Below, in pieces: positions 41,717-49,912 of a stretch of DNA of 64,000 bases (the first letter of the stretch is position 1; each line of letters starts with the position of its first letter). The stretch covers positions 62,001-126,000 of the forward strand of contig NZ_WUUK01000005.1 in NCBI RefSeq assembly GCF_009831115.1, given 5' to 3'. Source of the DNA: Salinicoccus hispanicus. Lineage in GTDB: Bacteria > Bacillota > Bacilli > Staphylococcales > Salinicoccaceae. Made by a program: the position numbers and the translations under genes. The notes below the pieces were generated by a model. The model was not told where the DNA came from. It saw only the letters and a list, made by a program, of their open reading frames with translations, and ran no database searches.

Positions 41717-42982
41717 ATGATGAAATTATTTACAGACAAGATGGCAGCAGAAAAACTGGAGGACCGGACGAGCGAGCGACTCCACGCACGCATACTCGAA
41801 ATTTCCAAAATCGGCCGCACGGAAAACGAAGGTGCCAAGAGAATGGGATATTCGGAAGAAGAATCACAGGCGAAGCACAAGGTGATCGAGTGGATGCAGG
41901 AGATCGGCATGCAGGTCAGAAAAGATGGCGCAGGCAATGTGTTCGGTACCTACAAGGGCGCGGACAGCTCCAAAGTCTTCATGGCCGGTTCGCATCTCGA
42001 TACTGTGCCGGATGGTGGACACTTCGACGGCGCTGCAGGTGTCCTGACTGCACTTGAGATTGTCACACTATGGCATGAAGCAGGATACAAGCCGAAATAT
42101 GACTTTGAAGTCGTCATCTTCTCCGACGAAGAAGGCAGCCGCTTCAGCAGTGGACTGACAGGCAGCCGCGCGTTCATGGGCATGATCGAGGAGACGGAAC
42201 TCGACAAGTACCGCGATCCGGATGGACAGACGTTCGATGAAGTCATCAGCAATATCGGCTCCGACAGACAGCAGTTCCTCACTGCAGAAGGTCCAAGCAA
42301 GCAGATTGCGATGTATGCCGAGATACATATCGAACAGGCCAAGCAGCTCGAGCAGAAGGATCTGCCGGTCGGCATCGTCAGCGGCATCGCAGGCGCGACA
42401 CGGACAAAGATCACGTTCCGAGGCGCTGCCGGACACGCGGGCAGCACACCGATGACCGAGCGTAAAGACGCTCTTGTCAAAGCTTCCGAATTCATCAGCA
42501 CGCTGCCTGAAGTTGCCAAAGGCATCAGTGAGACTGCTGTGGCCACTGTCGGCAAGATGAATGTCAGCCCCGGCGGAGTCAACGTCATTCCTGGTGAAGT
42601 CGAGCTTGTGGTCGATGCTCGCGATATCAACGAGGACAGCCAGTCGCAACTGATCAAAGCGGTCGCCGATCATGCGAATGATGTCGTCAACAATAGCGAT
42701 ATCACTGTCGAAACCGACTTGACCACCCGCATCCTGCCGATTCCGGTCGACACAGAAGTCATCCGCAATATGGAAGCATCATTCAAACGCCATGACCTGC
42801 TGCCGATCCATCTGCCGAGCGGTGCCGGTCATGATGCCATGAGCATCGGCACACAGTTCCCGATTACAATGCTCTTTGTCAGAAGCATCCAGGGTATCAG
42901 CCACAACCCTGAAGAATTCACTCATATCGAAGACCTCACAAAAGCCGTGAAAGTACTGAAGGATTTCTTCGAAAACCTATAG
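41717..42982 (+). CDS. M20 family hydrolase (allantoate amidohydrolase / N-carbamoyl-L-amino acid hydrolase type)
   Basis: A 421-residue dinuclear-metal amidohydrolase. Metal ligands are in GSHLDTVPDGGHFDGAAG (His, Asp), DEEGSRF (Glu-Glu), EIHIEQA (His) and SGAGHDAMSIG (His); the dimerisation domain contains GAAGHAGSTPMTERKDAL. Members cleave allantoate, ureidoglycolate or N-carbamoyl-L-amino acids to the amino acid or ureidoglycine and ammonia. Divergence from the 5-oxoproline cluster suggests a role in amino-acid derivative recovery. Paired ATGs at 41717 and 41720 lie 5 and 8 bases after AAGGGAG. Confidence 0.88.
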   Translation: MMKLFTDKMAAEKLEDRTSERLHARILEISKIGRTENEGAKRMGYSEEESQAKHKVIEWMQEIGMQVRKDGAGNVFGTYKGADSSKVFMAGSHLDTVPDGGHFDGAAGVLTALEIVTLWHEAGYKPKYDFEVVIFSDEEGSRFSSGLTGSRAFMGMIEETELDKYRDPDGQTFDEVISNIGSDRQQFLTAEGPSKQIAMYAEIHIEQAKQLEQKDLPVGIVSGIAGATRTKITFRGAAGHAGSTPMTERKDALVKASEFISTLPEVAKGISETAVATVGKMNVSPGGVNVIPGEVELVVDARDINEDSQSQLIKAVADHANDVVNNSDITVETDLTTRILPIPVDTEVIRNMEASFKRHDLLPIHLPSGAGHDAMSIGTQFPITMLFVRSIQGISHNPEEFTHIEDLTKAVKVLKDFFENL

Positions 42983-43000
42983 GAAAATAAAATTAAAACC

Positions 43001-43043
43001 AACCCCTGCAAGTTGAACATGGATTCAATTTTCGGGGGTTTTT
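43001..43043 (+). terminator. Intrinsic terminator of the M20 hydrolase gene
   Basis: CCCCTGCAAGTTGAA pairs imperfectly with TTCAATTTTCGGGGG and is followed by TTTTT. Confidence 0.75.
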
Positions 43044-43068
43044 AAATACTTTATCAAAGGAGGATAAG

Positions 43069-43518
43069 ATGAAGAATATCTATGATGCATCGACGACGCA
43101 TGAAATCATCAGACGCATCGATCAGTTGGAATCAGATACAAAACCACAGTGGGGTCAGATGAATGCTGCACAGATGCTCGCGCACTGCAGTGTATTCCAG
43201 GATATCGCCTCTGGGGATGAAACGCCTGAAAGAAGCAAGCTCGGCAGACTGGTCGGCAGATTCGCAAAGCCCGTCTTCTACAATGACAAGCCATTGCCTA
43301 AAAACATGTCCACCGTACCAGGCATGCTGATTACAGAAGAAAAATCTTTCGACACGGAAAAGGACAGACTCAAGGAGAAGACACTCACCTTTCAGCAGAA
43401 AGGGCCTGAGAAATGCACGAGACACCCCCACCCCTTTTTTGGCAGACTCACACCGCAACAATGGGGCAAAGGGATCTACAAGCATCTGGACCATCATCTT
43501 CGACAGTTCGGCGTCTAG
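43069..43518 (+). CDS. DUF1569 family protein
   Basis: A 149-residue helical-bundle protein of the DUF1569 family, related to the DinB/YfiT fold. The family signature is WGQMNAAQMLAHCSVFQDIA (His in the metal-type position) and the closing HPFFGRLTPQQWGKGIYKHLDHHLRQF, with a His cluster. Function unknown; some DinB-fold proteins are thiol transferases. RBS AAAGGAGG. Stands alone and converges with the tetR gene. Confidence 0.82.
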   Translation: MKNIYDASTTHEIIRRIDQLESDTKPQWGQMNAAQMLAHCSVFQDIASGDETPERSKLGRLVGRFAKPVFYNDKPLPKNMSTVPGMLITEEKSFDTEKDRLKEKTLTFQQKGPEKCTRHPHPFFGRLTPQQWGKGIYKHLDHHLRQFGV

Positions 43519-43604
43519 CCGAACAGACAAAAAAAGGGAGCGGATATCCAGAATACCGGATACCTGCTCTCTTTCACTTTTGATCATTCTTCATTTTCTC
43601 GTAG

Positions 43605-44162
43605 TTATGACGGTCTGACCCCTCTTTGGAATACTTCCCACACACGCTCGAATTCGGCTGCCTGAATGTCTTTTCCATAGAAATCCGGCGTGACGGCAAG
43701 GCCATCTGCAAGAAGAAAATAGGTCGAATAGATCTGTGCGTTGGATAGCGCGCCATCGATCTCCCCTTCACGCTTTCCACGCTCTATGATGTCATCGAAA
43801 AGGCTTCTTGCGACATTTTCGGAATCTGTATATTTGTCCATGATATAAGCCTTCAGTTCCTGCGGCTGGTATCGTGCGTACCGATAGTAGAAATCGGCAC
43901 TGGCATCCCCTTCACTGTCCAGTGACATATTCTTCATCAGATCGCGAAGGATGTCCATGACGGATCTTTCATTGTCATCAAGTGTCCGCTCGAGATATGT
44001 GACATAGTCATTCATTTCCTTATCCAGGACGTCCTTGAATATTTCTTCTTTGCTGCTGTAATGGGAATAGAGTGAAGGTTTCTTGATGGCCACAGCTTCT
44101 GCGATCATCGACATGGAAGTTGCTTCATAGCCGAATGTGCCGAAAAAACTGCGGCTGGCCAC
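43605..44162 (-). CDS. TetR family transcriptional regulator
   Basis: A 185-residue (from GTG 44162) TetR repressor with the N-terminal HTH in EATSMSMIAEAVAIKKPSLYSHYSSKEEIF and a helical ligand domain. The HTH's first helix seems to begin upstream: the same frame continues back to an ATC at 44184-44186 placed exactly 8 bases from a strong AAAGGAG (44195-44201), with no ATG, GTG or TTG there. The true start may be that AUC, giving 193 residues, or the GTG with a poor ribosome site. It lies 48 bp after the MFS gene and likely represses that operon through the palindrome at 45441-45460. Confidence 0.85.
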   Translation of the reverse strand: MASRSFFGTFGYEATSMSMIAEAVAIKKPSLYSHYSSKEEIFKDVLDKEMNDYVTYLERTLDDNERSVMDILRDLMKNMSLDSEGDASADFYYRYARYQPQELKAYIMDKYTDSENVARSLFDDIIERGKREGEIDGALSNAQIYSTYFLLADGLAVTPDFYGKDIQAAEFERVWEVFQRGVRPS

Positions 44163-44210
44163 TATAATACTTTCTTTCGTATCGATTGTTAAAACTCCTT
44201 TGACAATTAA

Positions 44211-45422
44211 TTATTCTGTCGTCTGCATCCGATAGTCCTTTGCTTTGAAGAAAAGAACGATTGTAATCATTATACCAATGATGGCGAATATCACGATAAC
44301 AAACTGGATGGACACACCGATGCTGGTCAGAATGCTGACAATCGCATAGGCAATGGGGTCGAATCCATTCATCGCCAGGAAAATCAGGCTCATGACACGT
44401 CCCATCATCCGGTTTTCCGTAATTTCCTGGGCGGCTGCAAAGAACGGCACGAATACGAATGAAATCGCAAAACCGACAAAGAACAGCAGTGCAGCGAGCA
44501 GAATCAGATTATCGAGAAAGCCGAAGAAGAAATAGAAGGACAGCGCTGCAATGAGACCGTACAGTGTAACCTGCCCTTTTCTTCTGATATAGAATTTGCC
44601 TAGAATGAGTGTACCAGCAATCATACCTGTGCTCAGACTCACTTCCATGTAGCTCAAGTTGATCGGTGTCCCACCGAGCAGGTCGACGATCAGCGGCATG
44701 CCGATCTGGAGTGTTCCAAAAACAAAGAAGTTCATCGTGATCAGTACGAGAATACCGACGACGAGAAATTTGGATGCCTTCACATAACTGAAGCCTTCTT
44801 TCAGATTCTGAAGCGGTGTCTGACTGTCCGTCTTTTCAACTGCAGCCTCCTTGATCAATGGCGGGAATACGAATATGGCAGAAAGTCCGACCAGTATGAA
44901 TGCCACGAAAAAACTTGTGGTAACGGAAGATACTTCCATAATGATACCAGCAAGAGCCGGACCGATGATGAAACTGATCTGATCTACCCCCTGGAAATAG
45001 GCGTTGGCCTTCTGCAGTTTCGATTTTTCTATGATTTTAGGAATCATGGAAGTGCTTGCCGGACCGAAGAAGGCATCCAGCATGCCGAACAGACCGCCGA
45101 TGACGAGCAGCCATACTACAGTCAGTGCATCATTGAATAGAAGCAGTGTCAGCACGAGAAGTAATAGTGCCTGCATCAGATTTGTACAGAACATGATTGT
45201 CGTCTTTTTATATTTATCCGCCACAACTCCCCCGTATGTCATCATGACAAGTCTTGGTACTGTAATGGCGATCAGTATCATGCCAAGTGCGCCATTCATA
45301 TCAAGCGTTCGGATGACATACCATGTCGTTGTCGTCAGAAACATGCTGAAACCGATGACCGCAAAGAGACTGGCAATGAAAAGCAGCACGAACGTCCGAT
45401 TTTTAAATATATTATCATTCAT
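44211..45422 (-). CDS. MFS efflux transporter
   Basis: A 403-residue MFS_3-type transporter with about 12 helices (for example VLLFIASLFAVIGFSMFLTT and YGGVVADKYKKTTI with the motif A-like loop). Resembles EntS/macrolide-type exporters. It starts at the ATG 45422 with GAGGTGAT before it. The promoter holds a TetR operator in its spacer and the repressor gene follows directly, so it is an inducible drug or metabolite pump of unknown substrate. Confidence 0.85.
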   Translation of the reverse strand: MNDNIFKNRTFVLLFIASLFAVIGFSMFLTTTTWYVIRTLDMNGALGMILIAITVPRLVMMTYGGVVADKYKKTTIMFCTNLMQALLLLVLTLLLFNDALTVVWLLVIGGLFGMLDAFFGPASTSMIPKIIEKSKLQKANAYFQGVDQISFIIGPALAGIIMEVSSVTTSFFVAFILVGLSAIFVFPPLIKEAAVEKTDSQTPLQNLKEGFSYVKASKFLVVGILVLITMNFFVFGTLQIGMPLIVDLLGGTPINLSYMEVSLSTGMIAGTLILGKFYIRRKGQVTLYGLIAALSFYFFFGFLDNLILLAALLFFVGFAISFVFVPFFAAAQEITENRMMGRVMSLIFLAMNGFDPIAYAIVSILTSIGVSIQFVIVIFAIIGIMITIVLFFKAKDYRMQTTE

Positions 45423-45436
45423 TAATATCACCTCAA

Positions 45437-45465
45437 AATTTACCTACCGACCGGTAGGTAGTCAA
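45437..45465 (-). promoter_or_regulatory. MFS-tetR promoter with TetR-type operator in the spacer
   Basis: On the minus strand TTGACT (45460-45465) and TAAATT (45437-45442) are 17 bp apart. The palindrome TACCTACCG-AC-CGGTAGGTA (45441-45460; 9-bp arms) fills the spacer and touches both hexamers. This is the typical form of TetR-family operators and explains induction when the repressor binds ligand. Confidence 0.85.
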
Positions 45466-45618
45466 TATATCACGAGGGTTGACCTTTTACAATCCCTTTG
45501 TTTTGAATCATCGAAACCATGGTATTTGCAAGTCCAAGAAAATCCTCAGCAAGTACCATCACTCTGATCATTTTTTAAGATATAGATAAAAGAACTGAAT
45601 AAGAAGCTTTTTATAAAG

Positions 45619-45660
45619 TTGTTTAAAGTACTTTTTAGTATTATAATGGATAAAAGTACT
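45619..45660 (+). promoter_or_regulatory. Toxin-antitoxin promoter with inverted-repeat operator
   Basis: TTGTTT (45619-45624), 17 bp, TATAAT (45642-45647). AGTACTTTT (45627-45635) and AAAAGTACT (45652-45660) are exact inverted copies on either side of the -10 element; each arm contains the palindrome AGTACT. An antitoxin or complex bound to both arms would cover the start site, as in conditional-cooperativity autoregulation of type II modules. Confidence 0.7.
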
Positions 45661-45681
45661 ATAATATCGGGGGAGAGAATT

Positions 45682-46005
45682 GTGCTGAAAACCTTTGATT
45701 TGAAAACAAAATCAGTTACTGAAGCCAAAAAGGATTTTTCCAAGATTATTAAAGATACACAGGATACGGGAGAACCTGTCTTCATATTCAACCATAATAA
45801 ACCTGAGGCAGTCATAATCAGTAATGAGGTCTACGAAACATTGATAAGAAAATATGAAGAGATGGAAGATCAGCTTTTTTATAATCAACTTCAAAAGCGA
45901 GTAGATGCCGGGCCCGGAAAACTTGTTCCTTCAAAAGAAGTGCTGGATACATCAAACGAACCTAATCCGTTTCAATCCATGCCTGATAAGGACTTGTTTG
46001 ATTGA
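45682..46005 (+). CDS. Antitoxin, Phd/YefM family
   Basis: A 107-residue antitoxin. The N-terminal Phd/YefM DNA-binding fold is seen as SVTEAKKDFSKIIKDTQDTGEPVFIFNHNKPEAVIIS, followed by YETLIRKYEEMEDQ; the C-terminal tail, from about residue 60, would wrap the toxin. The GTG at 45682 follows GGGGGAGAG; an ATG at 45646 lies inside the -10 element and would not be on the transcript. It ends one base into the toxin start. The segment is more AT-rich than its neighbours, which suggests acquisition. Confidence 0.85.
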   Translation: MLKTFDLKTKSVTEAKKDFSKIIKDTQDTGEPVFIFNHNKPEAVIISNEVYETLIRKYEEMEDQLFYNQLQKRVDAGPGKLVPSKEVLDTSNEPNPFQSMPDKDLFD

Positions 46006-46319
46006 TGAGAGAGGTATATTTCTGGGAAGAAGCTCAAAAAGATTATAAGAAACTGGATGGTACAATGAAAAAATGGGTCGATGCTGCCGAAGAGCGCCTG
46101 GCTTTGCGTGGATCGGAGATAGGCAAAGACCTTGGCAATACACACTATTCAAAATTGGCTGGCTTCAAAGAATTGAAGAACCAAAAGATTGGAATTCGCT
46201 TGATTTTTAAAGCATCATCTGAAGGCAACATTGAAATCATTGAAATTGTCGCTATAGGTAAAAGAGAAGATGAAAAGATTTTTCATACAGCAGAAAGAAG
46301 AAGAAAAAATCATTTATAG
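46005..46319 (+). CDS. Toxin, RelE/ParE superfamily (Txe/YoeB/YafQ type)
   Basis: A 104-residue toxin with the RelE fold: MREVYFWEEAQKDYKKL (first strand and helix), RGSEIGKDLGNTHYSKLAGFKELK, then GIRLIFKASSEGNIEIIEIVAIGKREDEKIF, with the conserved Arg (GIRLIF) and Arg (GKRED) of ribosome-dependent endoribonucleases. A role as mRNA interferase is inferred from the fold. Its ATG overlaps the antitoxin stop (TGATG). The antitoxin would neutralise it. Confidence 0.83.
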   Translation: MREVYFWEEAQKDYKKLDGTMKKWVDAAEERLALRGSEIGKDLGNTHYSKLAGFKELKNQKIGIRLIFKASSEGNIEIIEIVAIGKREDEKIFHTAERRRKNHL

Positions 46320-46349
46320 CAATTCCGCATCTAATCACACATACAAAAA

Positions 46350-46379
46350 GCGAGAGGCACCAGCATAGTTGCCTCCCGC
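46350..46379. terminator. Hairpin between toxin gene and oxidoreductase
   Basis: GCGAGAGGCA (46350-46359) pairs with TGCCTCCCGC (46370-46379) with one mismatch. An A-run precedes and T-rich sequence follows, so it can end both convergent transcripts. Confidence 0.65.
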
Positions 46380-46389
46380 TTCTCTATTT

Positions 46390-47376
46390 CTATTCAGCCT
46401 GCATTCTGACGATGACCTTGCCGTCGGTCTCGTTTTGTTTAAGCATTTTCAGTCCTTCAGGCAATGCTTCTCGAGACAGCACTTTATCAATGACTGGATC
46501 CAGGTCGTCTTCACTCAATCGCGCCATCAGCTCATTTGCCATATGTGCCAGGTTATCGACCGCTTTCCTGGAGCCGCTGGCGTGCGCCGCACCAAGTGCG
46601 ACTTCATGGATGGAAGGTGACAAAGTGAATGGTTTTACATCACTCGTATCCGGTGCGCCGGCAATGTAGGCGAGCTGTCCGGAGAATGCCAGACGGTCGA
46701 GGTCTGCTGTCGCCTCTTCTGAACTGACCGTATTGAAAATCAGGTCCACGCCCGCGTCTTCGGTCTCTTCCATGATGCGATTGGTCACGTCTTCATCTTT
46801 ATAATCGATTGCAAGATCAGCTCCGAGTGCTTTCACTCTATCGTGACTTTCTTTCGACGCTGTTGTGAATACAGTGTGGCCAAGTTTTTTCGCCAGCTGC
46901 ACTGCGAATCCACCGACACCACCTGAACCGCCATGGACAAGGATTGTCTCTTTCTCGGCAGCATTCAGTTTCTGGATGACTGCCTGATACGCCGTCATTC
47001 CGGCACAGAGTATCGCCGCCGCTTCATCAAATGAAACCCCGTCCGGTATCTTTGCTGCTGCAGATGCATTGACGACCGCTTGTTCAGCGAATGCGCCCGG
47101 CTTGCTCATATCAGTGTGGATTGCCACACGCTCTCCAACCTCGAAACCTTCCACACCTTCTCCGACTTCTAAAACTTCACCTGACAGGTCGACACCCGGT
47201 ATGTGTGGGTAATTCCATTTGGGATGACCGGATTCTATCAGCTGGTAGTCCACCGGATTCAACGCCGTACTGAACACCTTGACCAGCAGTTCACCCGAGC
47301 TTGCATGAAGATCATCCACGTCTTTCCATTCCAGGTTATCGATACTTCCAGAATCCTTCAGTTGCCATGCTTTCAT
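46390..47376 (-). CDS. NADP-dependent quinone oxidoreductase-like alcohol dehydrogenase (MDR family)
   Basis: A 328-residue zinc-free medium-chain reductase. The GroES-like half contains NPVDYQLIESGHPKWNYPHIPGVDLSGEV; the Rossmann half has ILVHGGSGGVGGFAVQLAKKLG. No catalytic zinc Cys/His set is visible, which puts it with quinone oxidoreductases and enoyl reductases rather than true alcohol dehydrogenases. Substrate unknown. Single gene with a short leader; TTGACTATAATC lies upstream. Confidence 0.87.
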   Translation of the reverse strand: MKAWQLKDSGSIDNLEWKDVDDLHASSGELLVKVFSTALNPVDYQLIESGHPKWNYPHIPGVDLSGEVLEVGEGVEGFEVGERVAIHTDMSKPGAFAEQAVVNASAAAKIPDGVSFDEAAAILCAGMTAYQAVIQKLNAAEKETILVHGGSGGVGGFAVQLAKKLGHTVFTTASKESHDRVKALGADLAIDYKDEDVTNRIMEETEDAGVDLIFNTVSSEEATADLDRLAFSGQLAYIAGAPDTSDVKPFTLSPSIHEVALGAAHASGSRKAVDNLAHMANELMARLSEDDLDPVIDKVLSREALPEGLKMLKQNETDGKVIVRMQAE

Positions 47377-47565
47377 GATTCAATCGCTCCTTTTATCTTG
47401 ACTATAATCTGAACCTGTTTTTCTCAATATCAATGCATACACTGATATCATTCCCTGAAAATTCCCTTGAATAAACAATATGTGACAGATACGTTTCACT
47501 TTTATACGCCTTTCGCGTGTCCTCGCCGGCTTATCCGGGTAGACTGAACAGAAGAGGTGAAAGTC

Positions 47566-49824
47566 ATGTCAAATATACGCATCAAAGGCGCCAACCAGAA
47601 CAATCTTAAAAATGTAAGCGTCGATATACCAAAACACAAACTGACTGTCTTTACGGGACGCTCGGGTTCGGGCAAATCTTCCCTCGTATTCAGTACATTG
47701 GCCGCAGAATCGGAGCGGCTGCTCAATGAAACGTATTCAAGCTATATCCAGAACCAGCTGACACAGTATGAAAAGCCGGATGTGGACCAGATAGAGAACC
47801 TGCCGGTGGCGATGATCATCAACCAGAAGCGTCTTGGCGGCAACTCGCGCTCCACTGTGGGCACAATTTCGGACATCTATTCATCTGTCCGCCTGCTCTG
47901 GTCGCGGATCGGGGAACCGTTTGTCGGCTACTCCAACATCTTCTCGTTCAACAACCCGAGCGGCATGTGTGAACGATGCCAGGGACTTGGCTACGTGGAA
48001 GACATCGACCTCGATGAGCTGCTCGACTACGACCGGTCACTCAATGATGATGCCATACGCTTCCCATCGTTCAGACCGGACAGCTGGCGGGGCAAACGCT
48101 ACCTCTACAGCGGACTGTTCGATAACGACAAAAAACTCAAAGATTATACTGAGGAGGAGATGGAGACCTTCCTCTATACGAAACCGAAGAAACTGAAGGA
48201 TCCGCCGGACAACTGGCCAAGGACTGCGAAGTTCGAAGGGCTCGTCCACCGCTTCAGACGTTCCTTCCTGCTCAACGATAACTTTGAGAAGAAACGTTTT
48301 ATGGAAGATGTGGAACGTGTCGTGACGAGCCGGGAATGTCCAGCATGTAACGGTAAACGGCTCAATGACAAAGTGCTTTCATGTAAAATAAATGACTTTG
48401 ATATCGCAGACTTCACCCACCTGTCCATTGAAGAAGCGATTCCTTTCCTGAAAGCCTTGGATGATCCGAAGTCGGAATACATCATCCGGCCACTGCTCGA
48501 TCAGATGGAGTCCCTATCATACGTCGGCCTCAACTATCTGACGCTCGACCGCGAGACCCCATCCCTATCAGGGGGTGAGTCGCAGCGCATCAAACTGATC
48601 CGTCACTTGAACAGTCCGTTGACGGATCTCGTCTACATCATCGATGAGCCGAGTGTCGGACTGCACCCTGAAGACATCGAGAAGATCAATGAGATCATGT
48701 GCTCGATCCGGGACAAGGGCAATACAGTCCTCGTCGTCGAACATGATCCGGATGTCATCGATATTGCCGACTATGTCATCGATATCGGCCCGGGCGCCGG
48801 CCAGCATGGCGGTGAAGTGATCTTTACAGGCACCTATCAGGAACTGATGGCATCAAGCACACCGACCGGCACGGCGTTGAAGCGGTCGCATCAGTTGAAG
48901 GAAAATCCGAGTGAACCGGAGGGCTTCATCAGCCTCAAAAATATCACAAAGAACAATCTGGATGATGTATCTGTCGATATACCAGCATCAGCACTATCCG
49001 TCATCACTGGTGTGGCAGGTTCAGGTAAGAGTACGCTCATCAAAACCGGCTTCAAGAAAGACAAGGATGCCATATTCATCGATCAGAAGCCGGTCCGCGC
49101 ATCAAACCGCTCCAACCTGCTGACCTACATGGATCTCTTTGACGAAGTCCGCACTTTCTTCAGCAAGGAGACCGGACTCAGGAAAGGCATGTTCAGCTAT
49201 AACTCGGAAGGCGCCTGCCCCGAATGCAACGGCAAAGGTGTCCTCAAAACCGAACTCGCCTTCATGCCGGATTTCTCTCAAACATGTGAAGTGTGTCACG
49301 GTACAAGATATAGACCGGAAGTACTTGAAGCCAAAGTCGATGGCTATTCCATCGCAGATGTCCTGGCACTCACTGTCGAAGAGGCCCTGACCTTCTTCAC
49401 ATCCAGCACCCGCGTGGTCGAGCGTTTGAGAACGGTCAAGGATACCGGCCTGCATTACATGACACTCGGCCAGTCTCTCGATACGCTCTCAGGCGGAGAG
49501 ATTCAGCGCGTCAAACTGAGCCGCTATCTAGATAGTGATGCGACCGGCAAGACGTTCATTTTCGACGAACCGACTACCGGACTTCATGAAGACGATATCC
49601 CGACCTTGCTGGACTGCTTCCAGCAGCTCATCACACAAGGCAACACCGTCATCATCATCGAGCACAACCTGACGATGATGACCCATGCCGACTGGATCAT
49701 AGACGTCGGACCCGGTGCCGGGTCCAAAGGCGGTCGCATCCTCTATAGCGGAATACCGCAAGGATTGCTCGATGTCGAGGATTCCATTACAGCCAGTCAC
49801 ATCAGAAGATACGTGGAAGTATAA
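47566..49824 (+). CDS. Small UvrA-like ABC ATPase (drug-resistance type)
   Basis: A 752-residue UvrA homologue lacking the UvrB-binding and insertion regions of the 940-residue excision UvrA. Two ATPase halves: Walker A GRSGSGKSS (about 30) and GVAGSGKST (about 485), signatures LSGGESQRIKLI and LSGGEIQRVKLSRYL, Walker B with VYIIDEPSVGLHP and FIFDEPTTGLHEDD. Two CxxC pairs remain in each half (CERCQGLGY, CPACNGKR, CPECNGKG, CEVCHGTRY). This class III UvrA group includes DrrC, linked to resistance against DNA-binding drugs. RBS AGAGGTG; start 47566. Confidence 0.9.
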   Translation: MSNIRIKGANQNNLKNVSVDIPKHKLTVFTGRSGSGKSSLVFSTLAAESERLLNETYSSYIQNQLTQYEKPDVDQIENLPVAMIINQKRLGGNSRSTVGTISDIYSSVRLLWSRIGEPFVGYSNIFSFNNPSGMCERCQGLGYVEDIDLDELLDYDRSLNDDAIRFPSFRPDSWRGKRYLYSGLFDNDKKLKDYTEEEMETFLYTKPKKLKDPPDNWPRTAKFEGLVHRFRRSFLLNDNFEKKRFMEDVERVVTSRECPACNGKRLNDKVLSCKINDFDIADFTHLSIEEAIPFLKALDDPKSEYIIRPLLDQMESLSYVGLNYLTLDRETPSLSGGESQRIKLIRHLNSPLTDLVYIIDEPSVGLHPEDIEKINEIMCSIRDKGNTVLVVEHDPDVIDIADYVIDIGPGAGQHGGEVIFTGTYQELMASSTPTGTALKRSHQLKENPSEPEGFISLKNITKNNLDDVSVDIPASALSVITGVAGSGKSTLIKTGFKKDKDAIFIDQKPVRASNRSNLLTYMDLFDEVRTFFSKETGLRKGMFSYNSEGACPECNGKGVLKTELAFMPDFSQTCEVCHGTRYRPEVLEAKVDGYSIADVLALTVEEALTFFTSSTRVVERLRTVKDTGLHYMTLGQSLDTLSGGEIQRVKLSRYLDSDATGKTFIFDEPTTGLHEDDIPTLLDCFQQLITQGNTVIIIEHNLTMMTHADWIIDVGPGAGSKGGRILYSGIPQGLLDVEDSITASHIRRYVEV

Positions 49825-49827
49825 AAG

Positions 49828-49857
49828 CAAGGGAGCAGACATTTGTCTGCTCCCTTG
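49828..49857. terminator. Bidirectional intrinsic terminator
   Basis: Thirteen-base-pair inverted repeat CAAGGGAGCAGAC / GTCTGCTCCCTTG, between convergent genes. Confidence 0.88.
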
Positions 49858-49912
49858 TTCATGTTCAAGAGTACATATTCTCTACTCAGTAAATATTAAA
49901 AACTATAGGATT

